From assembly GCA_036971475.1 (NCBI GenBank), contig JBAIZL010000006.1, positions 137,201,231 through 137,265,230 of the forward strand: 64,000 bases of DNA, in the 5' to 3' direction. This DNA is from Prosapia bicincta. Lineage: Eukaryota; Arthropoda; Insecta; Hemiptera; Cercopidae. The notes beneath the pieces are model-generated. The model ran no database searches and was not told the DNA's origin. It saw only the letters and a list, made by a program, of their open reading frames with translations. A program made the translations under genes and the position numbers. Below are positions 1 to 11,125 of the stretch, piece by piece; positions within the stretch are counted from its first letter, which is position 1; the number at the start of each line of letters is the position of its first letter.

Positions 1-3000
1 TTAGTAGATGTTCATGTGAATTGTCAGATGACAATGTATGTAACAATTGTTTTTCCCACCAGCTCTTAACAAAGTTTCTACTGACTATTTACAAGCCATT
101 TGTGCTATTTTGTCATTTAGTAGATGTTCATGTGAATTGTCAGATGACAATGTATGTAACAATTGTTTTTCCCACCAGCTCTTAACAAAGTTTCTACTGA
201 CTATTTACAAGCCATTTGTGCTATTTTGTCATTTAGTAGATGTTCATGTGAATTGTCAGATGACATTGTATGTAACAATTGTTTTTCCCACCAGCTCTTA
301 ACCAAGTTTCTACTGACTATTTACAAGCCATTTGTGCTATTTTGTCATTTAGTAGATGTTCATCTGAATTGTCAGATGACAATGTATGTAACAATTGTTT
401 TTCCCACCAGCTCTTAACAAAGTTTCTACTGACTATTTACAAGCCATTTGTGCTATTTTGTCATTTAGTAGATGTTCATGTGAATTGTCAGATGACAATG
501 TATGTAACAATTGTTTTTCCCACCAGCTCTTAACAAAGTTTCTACTGACTATTTACAAGCCATTTGTGCTATTTTGTCATTTAGTAGATGTTCATGTGAA
601 TTGTCAGATGACAATGTATGTAACAATTGTTTTTCCCACCAGCTCTTAACAAAGTTTCTACTGACTATTTACAAGCCATTTGTGCTATTTTGTCATTTAG
701 TAGATGTTCATGTGAATTGTCAGATGACAATGTATGTAACAATTGTTTTTCCCACCAGCTCTTAACAAAGTTTCTACTGACTATTTACAAGCCATTTGTG
801 CTATTTTGTCATTTAGTAGATGTTCATGTGAATTGTCAGATGACAATGTATGTAACAATTGTTTTTCCCACCAGCTCTTAACAAAGTTTCTACTGACTAT
901 TTACAAGCCATTTGTGCTATTTTGTCATTTAGTAGATGTTCATGTGAATTGTCAGATGACATTGTATGTAACAATTGTTTTTCCCACCAGCTCTTAACCA
1001 AGTTTCTACTGACTATTTACAAGCCATTTGTGCTATTTTGTCATTTAGTAGATGTTCATCTGAATTGTCAGATGACAATGTATGTAACAATTGTTTTTCC
1101 CACCAGCTCTTAACAAAGTTTCTACTGACTATTTACAAGCCATTTGTGCTATTTTGTCATTTAGTAGATGTTCATCTGAATTGTCAGATGACAATGTATG
1201 TAACAATTGTTTTTCCCACCAGCTCTTAACAAAGTTTCTACTGACTATTTACAAGCCATTTGTGCTATTTTGTCATTTAGTAGATGTTCATCTGAATTGT
1301 CAGATGGCATTGTATGTAACAATTGTTTTTCCCACCAGCTCTTAACAAAGTTTCTACTGACTATTTACAAGCCATTTGTGCTATTTTGTCATTTAGTAGA
1401 TGTTCATGTGAATTGTCAGATGACAATGTATGTAACAATTGTTTTTCCCACCAGCTCTTAACAAAGTTTCTACTGACTATTTACAAGCCATTTGTGCTAT
1501 TTTGTCATTTAGTAGATGTTCATGTGAATTGTCAGATGACAATGTATGTAACAATTGTTTTTCCCACCAGCTCTTAACAAAGTTTCTACTGACTATTTAC
1601 AAGCCATTTGTGCTATTTTGTCATTTAGTAGATGTTCATGTGAATTGTCAGATGACAATGTATGTAACAATTGTTTTTCCCACCAGCTCTTAACAAAGTT
1701 TCTACTGACTATTTACAAGCCATTTGTGCTATTTTGTCATTTAGTAGATGTTCATGTGAATTGTCAGATGACAATGTATGTAACAATTGTTTTTCCCACC
1801 AGCTCTTAACAAAGTTTCTACTGACTATTTACAAGCCATTTGTGCTATTTTGTCATTTAGTAGATGTTCATGTGAATTGTCAGATGGCAATGTATGTAAC
1901 AATTGTTTTTCCCACCAGCTCTTAACAAAGTTTCTACTGACTATTTACAAGCCATTTGTGCTATTTTGTCATTTAGTAGATGTTCATGTGAATTGTCAGA
2001 TGACAATGTATGTAACAATTGTTTTTCCCACCAGCTCTTAACAAAGTTTCTACTGACTATTTACAAGCCATTTGTGCTATTTTGTCATTTAGTAGATGTT
2101 CATGTGAATTGTCAGATGGCAATGTATGTAACAATTGTTTTTCCCACCAGCTCTTAACCAAGTTTCTACTGACTATTTACAAGCCATTTGTGCTATTTTG
2201 TCATTTAGTAGATGTTCATCTGAATTGTCAGATGACAATGTATGTAACAATTGTTTTTCCCACCAGCTCTTAACAAAGTTTCTACTGACTATTTACAAGC
2301 CATTTGTGCTATTTTGTCATTTAGTAGATGTTCATGTGAATTGTCAGATGGCAATGTATGTAACAATTGTTTTTCCCACCAGCTCTTAACAAAGTTTCTA
2401 CTGACTATTTACAAGCCATTTGTGCTATTTTGTCATTTAGTAGATGTTCATGTGAATTGTCAGATGACAATGTATGTAACAATTGTTTTTCCCACCAGCT
2501 CTTAACAAAGTTTCTACTGACTATTTACAAGCCATTTGTGCTATTTTGTCATTTAGTAGATGTTCATGTGAATTGTCAGATGGCAATGTATGTAACAATT
2601 GTTTTTCCCACCAGCTCTTAACCAAGTTTCTACTGACTATTTACAAGCCATTTGTGCTATTTTGTCATTTAGTAGATGTTCATCTGAATTGTCAGATGAC
2701 AATGTATGTAACAATTGTTTTTCCCACCAGCTCTTAACAAAGTTTCTACTGACTATTTACAAGCCATTTGTGCTATTTTGTCATTTAGTAGATGTTCATG
2801 TGAATTGTCAGATGACAATGTATGTAACAATTGTTTTTCCCACCAGCTCTTAACCAAGTTTCTACTGACTATTTACAAGCCATTTGTGCTATTTTGTCAT
2901 TTAGTAGATGTTCATGTGAATTGTCAGATGGCAATGTATGTAACAATTGTTTTTCCCACCAGTTCTTAACCAAGTTTCTACTGACTATTTACAAGCCATT

Positions 3001-6000
3001 TGTGCTATTTTGTCATTTAGTAGATGTTCATGTGAATTGTCAGATGACATTGTATGTAACAATTGTTTTTCCCACCAGCTCTTAACAAAGTTTCTACTGA
3101 CTATTTACAAGCCATTTGTGCTATTTTGTCATTTAGTAGATGTTCATCTGAATTGTCAGATGGCAATGTATGTAACAATTGTTTTTCCCACCAGCTCTTA
3201 ACAAAGTTTCTACTGACTATTTACAAGCCATTTGTGCTATTTTGTCATTTAGTAGATGTTCATCTGAATTGTCAGATGACAATGTATGTAACAATTGTTT
3301 TTCCCACCAGCTCTTAACCAAGTTTCTACTGACTATTTACAAGCCATTTGTGCTATTTTGTCATTTAGTAGATGTTCATCTGAATTGTCAGATGACAATG
3401 TATGTAACAATTGTTTTTCCCACCAGCTCTTAACCAAGTTTCTACTGACTATTTACAAGCCATTTGTGCTATTTTGTCATTTAGTAGATGTTCATGTGAA
3501 TTGTCAGATGACAATGTATGTAACAATTGTTTTTCCCACCAGCTCTTAACCAAGTTCCTACTGACTATTTACAAGCCATTTGTGCTATTTTGTCATTTAG
3601 TAGATGTTCATGTGAATTGTCAGATGGCAATGTATGTAACAATTGTTTTTCCCACCAGTTCTTAACCAAGTTTCTACTGACTATTTACAAGCCATTTGTG
3701 CTATTTTGTCATTTAGTAGATGTTCATGTGAATTGTCAGATGACATTGTATGTAACAATTGTTTTTCCCACCAGCTCTTAACCAAGTTTCTACTGACTAT
3801 TTACAAGCCATTTGTGCTATTTTGTCATTTAGTAGATGTTCATGTGAATTGTCAGATGACAATGTATGTAACAATTGTTTTTCCCACCAGCTCTTAACAA
3901 AGTTTCTACGGACTATTTACAAGCCATTTGTGCTATTTTGTCATTTAGTAGATGTTCATGTGAATTGTCAGATGACATTGTATGTAACAATTGTTTTTCC
4001 CACCAGCTCTTAACCAAGTTTCTACTGACTATTTACAAGCCATTTGTGCTATTTTGTCATTTAGTAGATGTTCATCTGAATTGTCAGATGACAATGTATG
4101 TAACAATTGTTTTTCCCACCAGCTCTTAACAAAGTTTCTACTGACTATTTACAAGCCATTTGTGCTATTTTGTCATTTAGTAGATGTTCATGTGAATTGT
4201 CAGATGGCAATGTATGTAACAATTGTTTTTCCCACCAGCTCTTAACCAAGTTTCTACTGACTATTTACAAGCCATTTGTGCTATTTTGTCATTTAGTAGA
4301 TGTTCATCTGAATTGTCAGATGACAATGTATGTAACAATTGTTTTTCCCACCAGCTCTTAACCAAGTTTCTACTGACTATTTACAAGCCATTTGTGCTAT
4401 TTTGTCATTTAGTAGATGTTCATGTGAATTGTCAGATGGCAATGTATGTAACAATTGTTTTTCCCACCAGCTCTTAACCAAGTTTCTACTGACTATTTAC
4501 AAGCCATTTGTGCTATTTTGTCATTTAGTAGATGTTCATCTGAATTGTCAGATGACAATGTATGTAACAACTGTTTTTCCCACCAGCTCTTAACCAAGTT
4601 TCTACTGACTATTTACAAGCCATTTGTGCTATTTTGTCATTTAGTAGATGTTCATCTGAATTGTCAGATGACAATGTATGTAACAATTGTTTTTCCCACC
4701 AGCTCTTAACCAAGTTTCTACTGACTATTTACAAGCCATTTGTGCTATTTTGTCATTTAGTAGATGTTCATCTGAATTGTCAGATGACAATGTATGTAAC
4801 AATTGTTTTTCCCACCAGCTCTTAACAAAGTTTCTACTGACTATTTACAAGCCATTTGTGCTATTTTGTCATTTAGTAGATGTTCATCTGAATTGTCAGA
4901 TGACAATGTATGTAACAATTGTTTTTCCCACCAGCTCTTAACCAAGTTTCTACTGACTATTTACAAGCCATTTGTGCTATTTTGTCATTTAGTAGATGTT
5001 CATCTGAATTGTCAGATGGCAATGTATGTAACAATTGTTTTTCCCACCAGCTCTTAACCAAGTTTCTACTGACTATTTACAAGCCATTTGTGCTATTTTG
5101 TCATTTAGTAGATGTTCATCTGAATTGTCAGATGACAATGTATGTAACAATTGTTTTTCCCACCAGCTCTTAACAAAGTTTCTACTGACTATTTACAAGC
5201 CATTTGTGCTATTTTGTCATTTAGTAGATGTTCATGTGAATTGTCAGATGACATTGTATGTAACAATTGTTTTTCCCACCAGCTCCTAACCAAGTTTCTA
5301 CTGACTATTTACAAGCCATTTGTGCTATTTTGTCATTTAGTAGATGTTCATGTGAATTGTCAGATGACAATGTATGTAACAATTGTTTTTCCCACCAGCT
5401 CTTAACCAAGTTTCTACTGACTATTTACAAGCCATTTGTGCTATTTTGTCATTTAGTAGATGTTCATCTGAATTGTCAGATGACAATGTATGTAACAATT
5501 GTTTTCCCACCAGCTCCTAACCAAGTTTCTACTGACTATTTACAAGCCATTTGTGCTATTTTGTCATTTAGTAGATGTTCATGTGAATTGTCAGATGACA
5601 ATGTATGTAACAATTGTTTTTCCCACCAGCTCTTAACCAAGTTTCTACTGACTATTTACAAGCCATTTGTGCTATTTTGTCATTTAGTAGATGTTCATCT
5701 GAATTGTCAGATGACAATGTATGTAACAATTGTTTTTCCCACCAGCTCTTAACCAAGTTTCTACTGACTATTTACAAGCCATTTGTGCTATTTTGTCATT
5801 TAGTAGATGTTCATCTGAATTGTCAGATGACAATGTATGTAACAATTGTTTTTCCCACCAGCTCTTAACCAAGTTTCTACTGACTATTTACAAGCCATTT
5901 GTGCTATTTTGTCATTTAGTAGATGTTCATCTGAATTGTCAGATGACAATGTATGTAACAATTGTTTTCCCACCAGCTCTTAACCAAGTTTCTACTGACT

Positions 6001-7249
6001 ATTTACAAGCCATTTGTGCTATTTTGTCATTTAGTAGATGTTCATGTGAATTGTCAGATGACAATGTATGTAACAATTGTTTTTCCCACCAGCTCTTAAC
6101 CAAGTTTCTACTGACTATTTACAAGCCATTTGTGCTATTTTGTCATTTAGTAGATGTTCATCTGAATTGTCAGATGGCAATGTATGTAACAATTGTTTTT
6201 CCCACCAGCTCTTAACCAAGTTTCTACTGACTATTTACAAGCCATTTGTGCTATTTTGTCATTTAGTAGATGTTCATCTGAATTGTCAGATGACAATGTA
6301 TGTAACAATTGTTTTTCCCACCAGCTCTTAACCAAGTTTCTACTGACTATTTACAAGCCATTTGTGCTATTTTGTCATTTAGTAGATGTTCATGTGAATT
6401 GTCAGATGACAATGTATGTAACAATTGTTTTTCCCACCAGCTCTTAACCAAGTTTCTACTGACTATTTACAAGCCATTTGTGCTATTTTGTCATTTAGTA
6501 GATGTTCATCTGAATTGTCAGATGACAATGTATGTAACAATTGTTTTCCCACCAGCTCTTAACCAAGTTTCTACTGACTATTTACAAGCCATTTGTGCTA
6601 TTTTGTCATTTAGTAGATGTTCATGTGAATTGTCAGATGACAATGTATGTAACAATTGTTTTTCCCACCAGCTCTTAACCAAGTTTCTACTGACTATTTA
6701 CAAGCCATTTGTGCTATTTTGTCATTTAGTAGATGTTCATCTGAATTGTCAGATGACAATGTATGTAACAATTGTTTTTCCCACCAGCTCTTAACCAAGT
6801 TTCTACTGACTATTTACAAGCCATTTGTGCTATTTTGTCATTTAGTAGATGTTCATCTGAATTGTCAGATGACAATGTATGTAACAATTGTTTTTCCCAC
6901 CAGCTCTTAACCAAGTTTCTACTGACTATTTACAAGCCATTTGTGCTATTTTGTCATTTAGTAGATGTTCATCTGAATTGTCAGATGACAATGTATGTAA
7001 CAATTGTTTTTCCCACCAGCTCTTAACCAAGTTTCTACTGACTATTTACAAGCCATTTGTGCTATTTTGTCATTTAGTAGATGTTCATCTGAATTGTCAG
7101 ATGACAATGTATGTAACAATTGTTTTTCCCACCAGCTCTTAACCAAGTTTCTACTGACTATTTACAAGCCATTTGTGCTATTTTGTCATTTAGTAGATGT
7201 TCATGCCATTGAAGGTGGCAATGTCCGCAACATTTGTTTTCCCCACCAG
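1..7249. repeat. 116-bp satellite array, about 62 copies, running off the left window edge
   Basis: A head-to-tail array with a 116-bp period fills the first 7.2 kb and continues beyond the window. Units differ at a few recurring positions: a C/G swap after TGTTCAT, an A/G swap in GATGAC/GATGGC, an A/T swap in GACAAT/GACATT, and an A/C swap in AACAAAG/AACCAAG. The left part is rich in the A form of the last site and the right part in the C form, as expected from local unequal exchange. Each unit holds a perfect hairpin (ATTGTC, 4-nt loop, GACAAT) and a pyrimidine-rich TTTTTCCCACCAG. Overlapping 84-codon open frames recur every 116 bp, but the period is not a multiple of three, so these are not genes. 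Confidence 0.98.
7141..7249. repeat. diverged terminal monomer of the 116-bp satellite
   Basis: The first half of this last unit matches the array closely. After TGTTCAT the second half diverges strongly yet still aligns, ending in TTTTCCCCACCAG. The array then stops abruptly. An old edge copy not reached by homogenisation is the simplest reading. Confidence 0.8.
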
Positions 7250-7379
7250 GTGTGAAACCGATGCTATGGTTTTTGTGTGAAAAACTATCTTCAGTTACTG
7301 AAATCCATTACCAGATCTGCCTAGTGAAAGTAGTACTCAGTGTAGTAGCAAAGAGTCGTGCTACGATATAAGAACCTGA

Positions 7380-7620
7380 TGCCTGACATTATCCTTCTTA
7401 GAGACAATGTTTGTTCCCACAATGCTGCCTTAACCACGAATGGACAATACTTTCAAAATGTAAATTTTTGGTTACCCTCTCTTATAGCCTCAATCTGGCA
7501 CCTAGCAACACTGTCCTCTTTTTTACTATAAAAACATGACAATGGTTGGAATATAATGAAAAACTCAAGACTACCATTGTCAACTTGTTCAATTTTCAGG
7601 TGATGAATTTCTGTGCAGAT
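7380..7620 (+). pseudogene. mariner-like transposase relic (C-terminal DDE region)
   Basis: Translation gives LRDNVCSHNAALTTN, which resembles the LxDNARPHxA box carrying the second catalytic Asp of mariner transposases. After a frame change comes PSYSLNLAPSN, resembling the YSPDLAPSDYHLF box; here the catalytic Asp of that box is Asn. No inverted repeats were found around it. It fills the space between the satellite edge and the piggyBac element and cannot encode an active enzyme. Confidence 0.6.
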
Positions 7621-7642
7621 GATTTAACCCTTTGGACGCCAC

Positions 7643-7748
7643 GGTCCGATCTATCGGACCAACGATGTGTAGGCGAAAACCGCCACGGTCCAATTCATCG
7701 GACCGACGATATGTAGGCGAAAACCGCCAAGGTCCGATCAATCGGACC
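7643..7748. repeat. three 44-bp subterminal repeats, each with an 18-bp palindrome
   Basis: Just inside the left piggyBac terminus are palindromes at 7643-7660, 7687-7704 and 7731-7748, spaced exactly 44 bp. Each has the form GGTCCRAT, two bases, ATCGGACC, and the linkers share GATRTGTAGGCGAAAACCGC. A likely role is transposase binding; that is inference from position and symmetry. The right end does not show the same series. Confidence 0.85.
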
Positions 7749-7856
7749 GCCAGGAAAACATTATATTTAAGATGTATTTAGACACTTTTAAAGTTTGTTT
7801 CTATTGTTTTGGACTTTCGTTGAAGTCACTAACACTACAGGAAAATAATTTTCACA

Positions 7857-8342
7857 ATGGAAGTACCAGTGACCTTGGCTCAGCTCTTTGTTTTTGTCGT
7901 CATGGGGGGCAGAGCTGATAAGCGCGATGTCATTACTCATGAGTGTTTTCTCATTACTGTTTGTCCTTTTTTTTACAAAGGCAAAAGAGATACAGATAAA
8001 AGTAATGGTAGTGTCAACAAGGAACCTGGGTATACTGTCGTTATGAAATTATTAGACATGGAAAATTACTTGAATAAAGGATTTCACGTATTCATAGAAA
8101 ATTTTTTTATCTCATTTCCACTGGCCAAGGATTTGTATTCGAAGATGACTCATTTGACAGGCACGTTACAAATAAACAGAAAAGGAATACCTCCTATCCT
8201 GAAGCAAAAAATGCCTGTTGGACAAACAAAATATTATCGCAAAACATATTTGCTTTTGGTTGCCAGCCGAATGAAAAAATCCCATAAAAATAAAGTACTT
8301 CTCTTATCAACAAATGCGTTTTTGACAAACTATTTTTTGTAG
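7857..8342 (+). pseudogene. piggyBac transposase fragment (PGBD DDE domain), 161 codons
   Basis: The open frame starts with ATG inside the TTAA-flanked element and carries recognisable PGBD-type sequence: LLDMENYLNKGFHVFIENFF, then a TGTLQINRKGIPP block and a VLLLSTNAF block. In the family the FIENFF position reads F-x-D-N-F/Y and the Asp is a catalytic residue; here it is Glu. The N-terminal part with the first catalytic Asp and the C-terminal part with the last Asp and cysteine-rich finger are absent. A full transposase is about 550-600 residues. The product would be inactive, although the frame is unbroken, which suggests a fairly young deletion copy. Confidence 0.85.
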
Positions 8343-8741
8343 TAGAGTTGTGAAAATTTGCACACAGTATGATATTTAGTTACTAAATTGAATAAAAACT
8401 TATGCGATGTATAAAAATATTTTTTTTACTACCTAATTTTTCATCTAAAGTAGATTTTTTGTATAAATATTTTTTCTGTTAGGCATTATTGATTTATCAA
8501 TAATGTTGTTGTACAAGTAACACTTTTTGAATTACTAAATGTTGATAGCCCAAGTAATTATCTATAAAACAAAAAAAAAATCATTACATTTGCATAAAAA
8601 CTAAAGAAAGCACAGAGCGAAATGTAAACCGGTGCAAAAACTTTTAAACAGGCCTTGGCGGTTCTCGCTAGTACCGCTGACAGAGCGGCTGGCGGTCAGG
8701 AGTTGGGCTACGGCCCGAGCGGCTGGCATCCAAAGGGTTAA

Positions 8742-9191
8742 AGAAGTTGGTACCGCTTTACGAAACGGAATTTTGTAAACTAGAAATCTTCCTCAGTTTC
8801 TCATATCTTACTTTAGGAATATGCTAGTATATTACTAGAAATTATTTACCCGAATTAAAAAAACCAAAATACATTGATTTCTAACCACAAAACTTGAGGG
8901 TAAAAAGATACAAATTTAATATATGACTATTGAATTTTGGTTTTTAAAAGCTTTATTCAACATAATTAATATTTTTATTGAAGTAGTAAACCACAACGTA
9001 TATATTTAATCCAAGACCAAACAAAACAAACAATTGAACTGGTAATTTCTGTTGACTTTCCTCAGCCCAATCTATGTAGATTAAAGATAATTGTTAAAGA
9101 TAATCTATTATTACTAAGACTACTGTAGGAATTAAATTAACAAATTATATAATTTTAAGTGAATTTATGGCAAATTCCACAATAGAATTAC
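8742..9191. other. AT-rich stretch with no recognised feature
   Basis: About 450 bp between the piggyBac element and the next inverted-repeat element. Both strands are full of stops and no repeat was recognised. If the ataxin-7 gene continues toward the left edge of the window, this is intron. Confidence 0.5.
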
Positions 9192-10662
9192 GTATTTGAG
9201 AAACCCCATAAGTCCACAACAATACATTTTCGGTAAATCAAAAAAAAATATTTTTTCCATTACCATGCAACATAAAAATTTCAAAAAAATTCAGGGCAGT
9301 TTAGAATACTTTAAAGACACATTTGAAGTGTTTGTATGCCTATTATAGACATTTTGTGATTTTTTATATTATAGAAATTTTTTTAATTTCCAGGACTTGT
9401 ATTGTTTCTCAAATGCATCATCTTAAAATTAATAATAATTTTTTGAGATATTGAGGATGTTATAAGAATGAACCTAGTATCAGAATAAAATACATAATTT
9501 ATTATTGAACAATGTATTTAACATATTGTCAGTTATTTATTGAATTATTTTTTCCATCGACATCATCTTTTTCAGTAGTTGGCCACTTGAAAATGCTATT
9601 ATAAAATTCTTCTTCATCGTCTCCGTGTGGAATGTAATTTTTCAATTTTTTTAAATCTTCAACTTTTTAAAAATTTATTGCTCTTATCCCTTCTGAGTAT
9701 GCTGGATCTGCCGGCAAAGTTACTTCTGTAACTCGGGAATTTAACAGTCGAAATGATACTGCAATATCCCATCAATAAAATTACTAGCTACTAACAATCC
9801 TGGAGTGTCACAGCTATAGGAGTACTGCATGAACTGGCTAGGTGTCAAAGTTACCTTTTCATCTTTTGGAAAAGCACGTCCAGAAGATTATACAGACAAC
9901 ATAGACCTTTTGTAATGGCGAGGCCATCATTTCTTAAAGTCAATAATACCCTTCGACTCAGGCACAATGACAGTAAGAGAACCCTTTGCAGATGCAGTCA
10001 CTATAATCTCAATATATTCTTTGATTGTGAATATACGATCACATGTTTTTAATTTTTCTTCTTTAACACGGCAAAATCCTTATTGCAGGGCAAAAATGAA
10101 TGGCCCCGAATAGGATAATACTGTTCCATTGTTTCAAATTTCTTGAGGACGGTTAGCGCACTCATTAGTCGGATCATAGTAGGGTTTTTATTCTGTGCAC
10201 CTGAGTCATCGGAAAATATATGAAGTGACTTGACATGTCTCATATTTGATTCAAGATACTGTAATATGAAAGAAGAGACTTCATTGGGGCCCTTAGTTGC
10301 GACACCTAAAATCTTCGTATTTTATTTGCTTTATACGACGATAAATTTCTAAACCCTTTTTTTCGTTTTCTTGTATCAACAAAACACTTTTCTTCACTTG
10401 AAATTGTCACAAACAGAATGTAACATCAATACCAGGTGGCAGCTGCTGACAAAGTGGTGAATAACAAGTGAACACCACCTGGTGGCGTAAACGGGAAACA
10501 ACATTAGTCCTGGACTTTAGACAAACAGAGGGTCCATATCTCACTGTATAGGCATTGGACTTATGTTATTTCTCGCTGACATGTAGATGAACGTAAAATA
10601 AACTATTTATGGAACTAACTCATTTTTGATAAAAAGTGGACTTATGGGGGTTTCTCAAATAC
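9192..10662 (-). mobile_element. terminal-inverted-repeat element carrying a DUF7869-type gene relic
   Basis: Near-perfect inverted repeats of about 26 bp bound this 1.47-kb segment: GTATTTGAGAAACCCC... at 9192-9217 and its complement at 10636-10662, differing by one C in the C-run. The only coding remnant inside is a DUF7869-like relic on the minus strand. No clear target-site duplication is visible. The right end lies only 34 bp from an ataxin-7 splice donor, so the element inserted just inside the intron. Confidence 0.65.
9550..10340 (-). pseudogene. DUF7869-like protein relic
   Basis: The best part, 10049-10340, reads KGPNEVSSFILQYLES, then LHIFSDDSGAQNKNPTM and YYPIRGHSFLPCNKDFAV. This matches the recurrent SDxxGGQNKN and RGHSFLPxDRDFG signature of arthropod repeat proteins annotated as DUF7869. 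Downstream, frames alternate (DRIFTIKEYIEIIVTAS, then PSQFMQYSYSCDTPG, then IPHGDDEEEFYNSIFKWPTT), showing frameshifts and stops. The family's biochemical role is not established; its spread and DDE-like acidic motifs suggest transposon origin. Family assignment is from memory of the signature. Confidence 0.65.
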
Positions 10663-10696
10663 ATGATTCAATTATTTTAAAAATTTGAAAACTTAC

Positions 10697-11125
10697 CACA
10701 ACAGGAGGCGCTTTTGATGCTAAAGGTACAATTTGTGATTCTAATATTTTTTTCTGCCTGATGATCGCGTCTTTCGCTTGCCTGTGTTCTGCCAAGAGTT
10801 GATCGAAAGACTTACTCCGACCTGCTACAGATCTTCTCAAAGACATTGAATGGGATTTACAAGTAAGAGATCTAGTACATGGTTTAACCAGTTCACTGCT
10901 AGGACTAACTGATACACCACAATGTTTATCAGGATCATATTCTCGCTCTTTGATAGGCACACATTTTCTATCCGGTCTTGGAGGCTTAGGCGGTTTTGCA
11001 CCTGGTAAACTTAGCATAGGTAAAGAATTAGGAGGAGTTCCAGGTTTAGTAAGTACAGGGGGAGATGGAGACACTGGCGTACCACTGGAGGGTACAGTGC
11101 TGACCAAAGGCTGAAGGTCCTCCTA
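10697..11125 (-). CDS. ATXN7: ataxin-7 homologue exon carrying the SCA7 domain
   Basis: A 429-nt exon with acceptor TTTTTTATTTTTAG and donor GTAAGT. It starts EDLQPLVSTVPSSG, passes through a Pro-rich stretch and enters the SCA7 domain: EREYDPDKHCGV, KPCTRSLTCKSHSMSLRR and GRSKSFDQLLAEHRQAKD. The zinc ligands C-x13-C-x5-C-x2-H fit the family pattern, with a first spacer slightly longer than the usual 9-10 residues. The exon closes with ASKAPPVV. Downstream exons were not identified. Confidence 0.92.

Larger units (their letters stand above)
7628..8737 (+). mobile_element. piggyBac-family element, internally deleted, TTAA-flanked
   Basis: A 1110-bp element lies exactly between two TTAA tetranucleotides (7624-7627 and 8738-8741), the target-site signature of piggyBac. 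The ends are CCCTTTGGACGCCA on the left and TGGCATCCAAAGGG on the right, 14-bp inverted repeats with one mismatch. Autonomous piggyBac elements are about 2.4 kb, so roughly half is missing. The interior keeps only one part of the transposase. Clean ends suggest that it could have been mobilised by a complete relative. Confidence 0.9.

Noticed and set aside
1..7249. CRISPR-like regularity
   Set aside because: The whole unit repeats with no variable spacers and no cas genes; the context is eukaryotic.
47..7255. Dozens of 84- to 161-codon open frames across the satellite
   Set aside because: They recur every 116 bp and overlap each other in different frames; the period is not a multiple of three and no start context or domain exists. 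They are repeat artefacts.
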